A DNA stretch of 64,000 bases from Typhlomys cinereus (Eukaryota; Chordata; Mammalia; Rodentia; Platacanthomyidae): positions 4,139,087 to 4,203,086 of the forward strand of contig JALPQD010000089.1 in assembly GCA_023101885.1 (NCBI GenBank), written 5' to 3'. Shown piece after piece: positions 57,916 through 64,000 of the stretch. The first letter of the stretch is position 1, and the number at the start of each line of letters is the position of its first letter. Made by a program: the position numbers and the translations under genes. A model generated the notes under the pieces. That model saw only the letters and a list, made by a program, of their open reading frames with translations, was not told the DNA's origin and searched no databases.

Positions 57916-59410
57916 ATTGTCTTTTGGATTGGCTATGGTGAAATCCTGGTAAAGTTGCTTGTGTGCAAAGGTGGAATGCAACAAAAGAAACTGACCAACT
58001 GGTAATGTCTGAGAGTTTCTAGGCATGAGATGAAGCCAGAACATTTATATCTGACTTCTGGAAGTCTCAGAAATCCCTTCTAGTGATTAGGTCTTTTTGA
58101 GAACAAGACTTAAACAATTTGAAACAGAAAAGCTGGATTTTGTCATTTTCTTTTTCTTTTTTTCAAATTTCTTAATTTTTATTTTATTTTGTAAAGAAAA
58201 TTATTTTACTAGGAAAATGAATCCATGGGAGAGATTTGACTGTGTTTGTTTTTGAATGAGATGCAAGTTATGGGCAGAAATAATGGTTAGGTAAAAGACA
58301 CATAATAAATAGGACTGACAAGACTTAATGTTTGCCAGAATCAAAATGGTGTAAAATAAAGTACCATGGAATCCTCCTAAAGAGCATAGTTCCCTTCTTG
58401 GTGGTAAATTAGAAAAATTGACACTGAGGTTTTTATGTAAGCCTACAAAAGCTAGATGAAGTTTCAATTGGCAGTAATTATGGTAAATAGTACTTTAAGT
58501 AGAGGAACAGAGCCCATGAAAAGTGTGCCTGTAGGAAAAAGTAGTTCATGCCATATTCCACGAATCATGTTTACTCACAGAAAATTGTATTAATTGTAAT
58601 TTTCTTTTATAATATAATAAATATTATATATAATATAATGTTATAATAATCTGTACTTTTCTATTATATCACCTTCTTACATTGATAGCTTGCTATAATC
58701 TACTTGTTTGTTCAATTATTTCCTGATAAACTGTTAATAAAACTTTTAATGAAAAAACTGTTACTCTGCTGTATTTTAATTGCTACAAATTGAATGTAGA
58801 GAAATGAACATGCATTGTGCATGGTAACATGCCATTGTTTTACTAAATCAGCTTGTTGTCTTATCTGCCTCAGAGACACTGGAAAGTTACTGCAGCCAGG
58901 AGGCTTGAGGAAAGAGGGAGTTGCAGAGCTTTAAAATGAATGCAATGTTTTGATTACTGGAAAGAAAAAGAATGTTCACATAATCCTCTCTTTACTACTC
59001 TTCAACTCTCCTTGGTCCTGACTCTTTTCTGCTTAACACACTGAGGGGGCCTGACCTCTAGAACTACTTCTTCATTAAGTTTTCTCCAAGAGTAGCTTCA
59101 GCAAAACTCATATTTCCTGCTGGGCCTAAGTCTGAAAAAGAAATTGTCATTCATGGAACTTCTCCTCACGGCTTCTTACTAGCGATTCTCTGATGAACAT
59201 CTCAAGGTTCACAGTGTCAAGGAGAGTCAGAAGAATTCATTCCATGCTTACTGGTGCAAAAATGTAATTTCATGTAGATGAGATCTTATCTACTGGCTAA
59301 CAGGTAGGAAATGGGTAAGACAGGAAGTTTTGCACATGTTGCATGTCTTTTGACATGACTGTCATTGGGTAGATAATAAACCATAATGTCATAAATAGTG
59401 TTTCAAAGTT
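57916..59410. other. Unique sequence
   Basis: An AT-rich palindromic patch lies at 58606-58655. Nothing else is recognised. Confidence 0.45.
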
Positions 59411-59590
59411 GCTTTTAAAAATTTATGAGTGGGGGGGTTGGTTAAGCAGGCACACACATGCCATGGTGGACCTGTGAACGACAGGGAGGGACTCGTGGAT
59501 ATCTTTACCATTTGGCCTCCTGAGGATTGAATTCAGTCTGCCATTTGTACACAGGAACCTTTGGGTGCTCAGCTTGATGGTCCGTAAACA
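59411..59590 (-). mobile_element. B3-type SINE
   Basis: GGCACACACATGCCATGGTG, GACAGGGAGGGACTCGTGG, TTTGGCCTCCTGAGGATTGA and ATTCAGTCTGCCATTTG are in reversed B3 order. Confidence 0.65.
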
Positions 59591-61499
59591 ATATTTTTAA
59601 AATTGTGATGTCATGTGCTTCATTATGAGTGTGTAGAAACAAAAGACTAGTTTACATGACTATAGTTCATTTTATTCCCATACCCTTCACTTTTGTAAAA
59701 GATTTTAGAAGTTTTTCCCTAAAACTACACTTTATGTGATTACACAGATGACACCTGGAATGAATCAGCTTAGTGTCTTTCTTTGTAATATGGATAGAAT
59801 TTAGTTTCATTAGTCTCGAAATGTAGCACTAGTTTACTCTCAGCACAAAGATGAATCAAGTGGTGAGGCCAAGCATCACCTAAGGGATAAAAGACATGTC
59901 TTTGCCTACGAGGTTCATAAATATTTATCATTTCCTGGATGCATTGAACATTTAAAAGTGTAAAAAAAATTTTAAATTTAATTTTAAATTTTTATGTGAC
60001 TATACTAAATATCTTTTTCCATAACTATGTCTATAAAAACCCTTTTTCATGTAAGATAATACTAATTACATATTTACAGATTCTAGGGTTCAAAATGGGA
60101 ACATTTGGGAACCCATTTTTCTACTCACTCATATAGCCAACTCGATTTGGAAGAAAAAAGGAGCAAGCAAGTGACAATAGCTATCATAACTGAGGATATC
60201 CCAGGGTATATTTAACATGAAAAGGAAATTATGCCCATTCACTATTACAGAAATTTAATTTAAAGCCATAAATCAGTGTTCCTCAGTGCTCAAACAGAAA
60301 TAAATAAATAAGTGTGAAAATATCAAGGATTTCTAAAAATAAAGAAAACCTCAACATTTCTTAGTGAGTGTGCAAACCTTCAGTATTTGGGGAAAATTCT
60401 CAGTATCTATTACAGTTAAATATATGCACACAAAAGAGACTATAAATTGAATTCTAGAAACAAGGTATGTACAAAATTCTCAGGAAAGACTTATTTATTG
60501 GAAATAAAAACTCCGGAATCAATACTTATGTACTAGAAGTAAAATTCATATATAAAGTATTAGAAATATGGAATAATGAGTGTCAGTAAAATGATTGCCT
60601 CATTTAACAGAATGAATACATCTCCCTAACTCCATGATAAATAAAGGCATCAAACACAGAACCATGCACACACTTATAGGAAGCCATGGCCACAATATTT
60701 CTAAGATGGTTGTAATCTAGAAGATGAAGCAGTTCCCAGATGCTACCAATTCTTTTCTTTTTGAGCTGAAAAAAGTTTACATGGATAGGTCACTCTCTGA
60801 AAAGTCACAAGCCATCCATTCATGATTACTTTTGCTCTTTTGTATTTAATTACATATGTAGATATAAAGTATATAAATAGTAGAGCTATCATTTCTAGTT
60901 TGGAGCTATTATTATAGGCCTTAATAATATTGAGAACTCACTTAAAATGCAAATACTTATAAATAGTTTAAAGAATCCAAAACAAAAACTTTGACATAAT
61001 AATTCAGATATTTGAGATGACAAGAATGCCAGGGAATCAAAATAATGAGCACAGATATAACACCTGTGGATTGACATAGGCAGAAGAGAGGGTATTAATA
61101 AGAATAATTAAGTCAAGAGTTTATGAGCAGGTTCTTATAACCTTATCAGACTGATATGTTTCGTCTTTTGTGTGTGGCAGATGGCATGTAAATGACTTAA
61201 CCACATTTACATTGCCAGGCATGAAAAGCACATTTTGAGTTGGAATTTAGTGCCTTGCATATCCCTCTGCCACTAGGTCAGTGCCAGGCTTTGATCCTCA
61301 GAGGATGCTGAGCATCAGGTTTGAGCACAAAATGAGACCAGTTATGATATTAACAAAATATTTGCTTAAACACAGCAAAAGGAAGTTTTGAAAATTAAGT
61401 ATTAATGTGAGCTTTCATACTTACATAATGTTAATATTAAAAGCAATCCTTTGATATAGAGCTTTAGGATCTATCTTTTTAAAAATATGTTATTTGCTT
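59591..61499. other. Unique AT-rich sequence
   Basis: Nothing recognised. Confidence 0.45.
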
Positions 61500-61532
61500 A
61501 AGAGAATTTTAGATAGAGAGAACCTAAATAAT

Positions 61533-61595
<63 letters not shown>

Positions 61596-61690
61596 GCATA
61601 AATATACACCCATGGGCTTTTGAGGATTGAACTCAGGTCCTCAGTTTTGAACAGGAAGTCACCTTATCCACTGAACCATCACCAGTCCAA
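61500..61690 (-). mobile_element. B3-type SINE with expanded (AG)n
   Basis: (AG)n at 61536-61592 is followed by TGAGGATTGAACTCAGGTCC, TCAGTTTTGAACAGGAAG and CCACTGAACCATCACCAGTC, a reversed B3 end. The AG array sits at the same place as the AG runs at 4538 and 7515. Confidence 0.8.
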
Positions 61691-63576
61691 GGATAAGTCT
61701 TTATATATGGCGCTGCATTTGGTATCCATCATGGCCTTGGAGATATGTATATCTTGATTTCTAATCAATAAGGCATATTTCTGGATGTTATCTAATCTCA
61801 GAAGTCACTCTACTATTTACTCTACTACAGTAAGATTGATGTCTTTTTACAACACTCCATCTTCCTTTACCTATACCACTGCCTTATCTCAGTATCACAA
61901 AGCTTATGTCTTGACTTGCTACCTACTCTGTAGACTCTGAAATCTTTAGTGTATGATGCTGAATTTTTCAGTTAATGCCAGTCTTATCCTGCCATTCAGT
62001 AGCAAAGAGAAGGTTCCTAGCCAGTATTTCATGAAACAATGAAAAAGGTATGTATACTGAGAAAATAGAGGCCAAATTACCCAAAGGAGGGAAAATCAGC
62101 TTTACGGAATTTTAAGGTAACCTTTCTTGTCTCTTAATCTAGAGTTTCTTTTTAATATTATTAAGTCACATTAAATGATCGTGAATCCTCAATGCATTCA
62201 TCAGTTTCTGGAACTTAAAGTGGAAATTGCCCCTGTCTCTCATACTTTCCCCTCATTTGCCTCACATCCACATTTGGATTTGCATTGGGCTTTCAGGTGC
62301 CAGACAACGCTCCTGCTGCCCAGGAAAAATGCACATGAGCAAATGCCAGTTTCATATAATTTAGAAGAAAGAGCTGCATTTCAGGTGATTTACATAAAAA
62401 TAAAATTTATGCCCGTCCCTACAGAATGGGCTCTGGTCAGCAGAGCACAAATCAATCTGTTTGCTCCTAACTTTAAATTTCCATAAGTCATTACATAGTT
62501 CATAATCACATTGATGTAACTGAATTGAATTTGCAGAGATTATTCTGTGTGAGAAGGGACTTTCAGCTAAACTGCTGCTATTCAATAGATAAGGTCTCTC
62601 AAGGTTGACCTCTGTTTTACATTAAATTTCTGCCCTAATTTCCATTTCTTTCTGAGTTCTCATTTCCTCAAATGACGAGGTCGCAGAAACTTTCACACTT
62701 GGCACTTGGGTATTTGCAGATGCAGAGGGGCATGCAGAGGAAGATAAGCATGCAGATGTGATGGAAAGGGTGTGTTGGGTAATTAGTAAGCATATAGACT
62801 TTCATGCGTTTGAAAATGAAATACTTCCACAATGCTGCTTGCTTTGGATAATTTGCTGAGTCTCTGTAGACTTCAACACCCCTGCCTGTACTGGAGAGAT
62901 AGTATTTACATTTACCTCCCATCCCTAAGGATTTGTAAATATCCATTGTAAATGTGTAAACTGATGTCTGTTCTGTGGTTGTGCTCACCACTATTGTAAT
63001 TGTCATTATTTTTTGTGAGTAATTTAGATTGTTGATTTTTATAGCTACAAGCAAAATGAAACATCTAAATAGAAAGGTAAACAGGAAAATAGGCAGAATA
63101 CTATCAGTTTCAGCTTTGTGTCTTAATTACCAGTTTAAAATTTCATTACACATTAGAAATTTAAAAACATTTTCCTAAACGTGTTTACTTTGGTATCTTG
63201 GAAGAATATTGAGTTGAAAAAACAGCATTGTGTTCTTTATAAATAGATGAAGAAACTTGAAATGCTCCAAGTTTAGTTAAACGAAAGTTCTATATAAGGA
63301 TAGGCTGGGACATCTGTATGTGAAGCTCATGCAAGCTCTTTTCATTAGGCCGAGCTAGGTCTTTGAATAACTGTCTGGATGAAGTGTGAAGGGATTTTGT
63401 TCACGAATTTGGAAATGTGCCAAATATCACATATAAAGAGCAACAGTTAGTATGTTTGTATAAACATAAATAATTCCAATTCAAAACATCTATCTCATTG
63501 ATCCAATATTTCTGCACAAAAATTATTTAAGCTATAGGTTAGTAGCAAAGTTTCTATTTTTTAAGCAATATGTCCT
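61691..63576. other. Unique sequence, including a higher-complexity block
   Basis: 62150-62640 is non-repetitive and of higher complexity than its surroundings. It contains a 103-codon open frame (62175-62486, +) without recognisable motifs. Confidence 0.4.
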
Positions 63577-63765
63577 CCAGTGGAATGACTCAATAGGTAA
63601 AGTTGTTTGATGTGCAAGTCTTACAATATAATTGTAATCCCTGGAATCTACATAAAGGTTTAAGGAGAACACAAACTATCCGATGTTGCTCTCTGATCTC
63701 CACACTTAGGACATGGAGCAGGTGACCCCCCCCCAATAATAATTAGTAAGTAAAAATAAGACAAG
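63577..63765 (+). mobile_element. B3-type SINE
   Basis: GGAATGACTCAATAGGTAAA, GTAATCCCTGGAATCTACAT, CTCTCTGATCTCCACACTTA and an AATAATAATTAGTAAG tail follow B3 order. Confidence 0.65.
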
Positions 63766-64000
63766 AATACCTGTGTCTGTGTTGGTTTCTATTGTTTTTA
63801 TAATTATTTTCATATCAATTTCAAGGAAAGACATATAAGAGCAGAGAAGGACAATTGAAGAAGCCTTCACACTGATTTATGGATTTTTTTAAATATTTAT
63901 GTAAAACTCTCAAATATCTTCAGGTGAGATACAGTCTTTCATGGAAGACATGGGCATGGCTGTCTGGCAGAAGCTGGAGGAAGTCTAGGTCACTGCAAAC

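Noticed and set aside
62175..62486. 103-codon plus-strand frame as a host gene
   Set aside because: No motif, signal or exon-intron evidence. It is kept only as a possible conserved block.

Overview
The window is mammalian nuclear DNA from a rodent. B1, B3-type and B4-type SINEs, old Lx-style LINE-1 tails and ancient MIR copies occur together, which points to the mouse-like (myodont: muroid or dipodoid) rodents. The young LINE-1 family and the young tRNA-headed SINE do not match the mouse, rat or hamster families I know, so the species is left open. I found no convincing host exon, spliced gene, tRNA or rRNA gene, and nothing bacterial. It reads as AT-rich intergenic or intronic sequence built largely from interspersed repeats.

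Layout. 1-1466 is the 3' end of a young LINE-1 (copy A). 1995-2441 is a solo ERVK-like LTR on the minus strand with a 6-bp target duplication. 2.4-29 kb is mostly unique sequence with scattered old B1, B3, MIR and rodent medium-reiteration repeats, decayed LINE-1 tails (16.6, 19.9 and 26.9-28.5 kb), and copies of the tRNA-headed SINE at 9.3, 11.4, 14.3, 14.9 and 24.3 kb. The 14.9 kb copy carries a 0.5-kb CA/CAGA microsatellite tail. 29195-37091 is a near full-length minus-strand LINE-1 (copy B): two CpG-rich 5' UTR monomers, ORF1, ORF2 (endonuclease, reverse transcriptase, Cys-rich C-terminus) and a long 3' UTR. A second 5'-truncated LINE-1 (copy C) sits inside its ORF1. 41985-47275 is an older plus-strand LINE-1 holding two insertions, a SINE (42685-42988) and a young LINE-1 tail (copy D, 43603-45001), each with clear target-site duplications. 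47-64 kb is mostly unique with old SINEs, MIRs, one more LINE-1 tail and simple repeats.

The protein-coding sequence I can support is all retrotransposon-derived, and every ORF2 copy is interrupted or truncated. One uninterrupted reading frame of 366 codons (35337-36437, minus) joins the ORF1 coiled coil and RNA-binding part to the ORF2 Cys-rich tail across the nested insertion.

The least expected structure is a set of short (34-80 bp) segments copied 0.6-1 kb away, in direct or inverted orientation, outside normal transposition. The clearest is at 49.7-50.5 kb, where a 78-bp segment reappears inverted inside a partly duplicated unit, a signature of replication template switching. Similar pairs lie at 9.0/9.95, 38.55/39.23 and 48.28/49.18 kb, and inside LINE-1 copy A (64/683).
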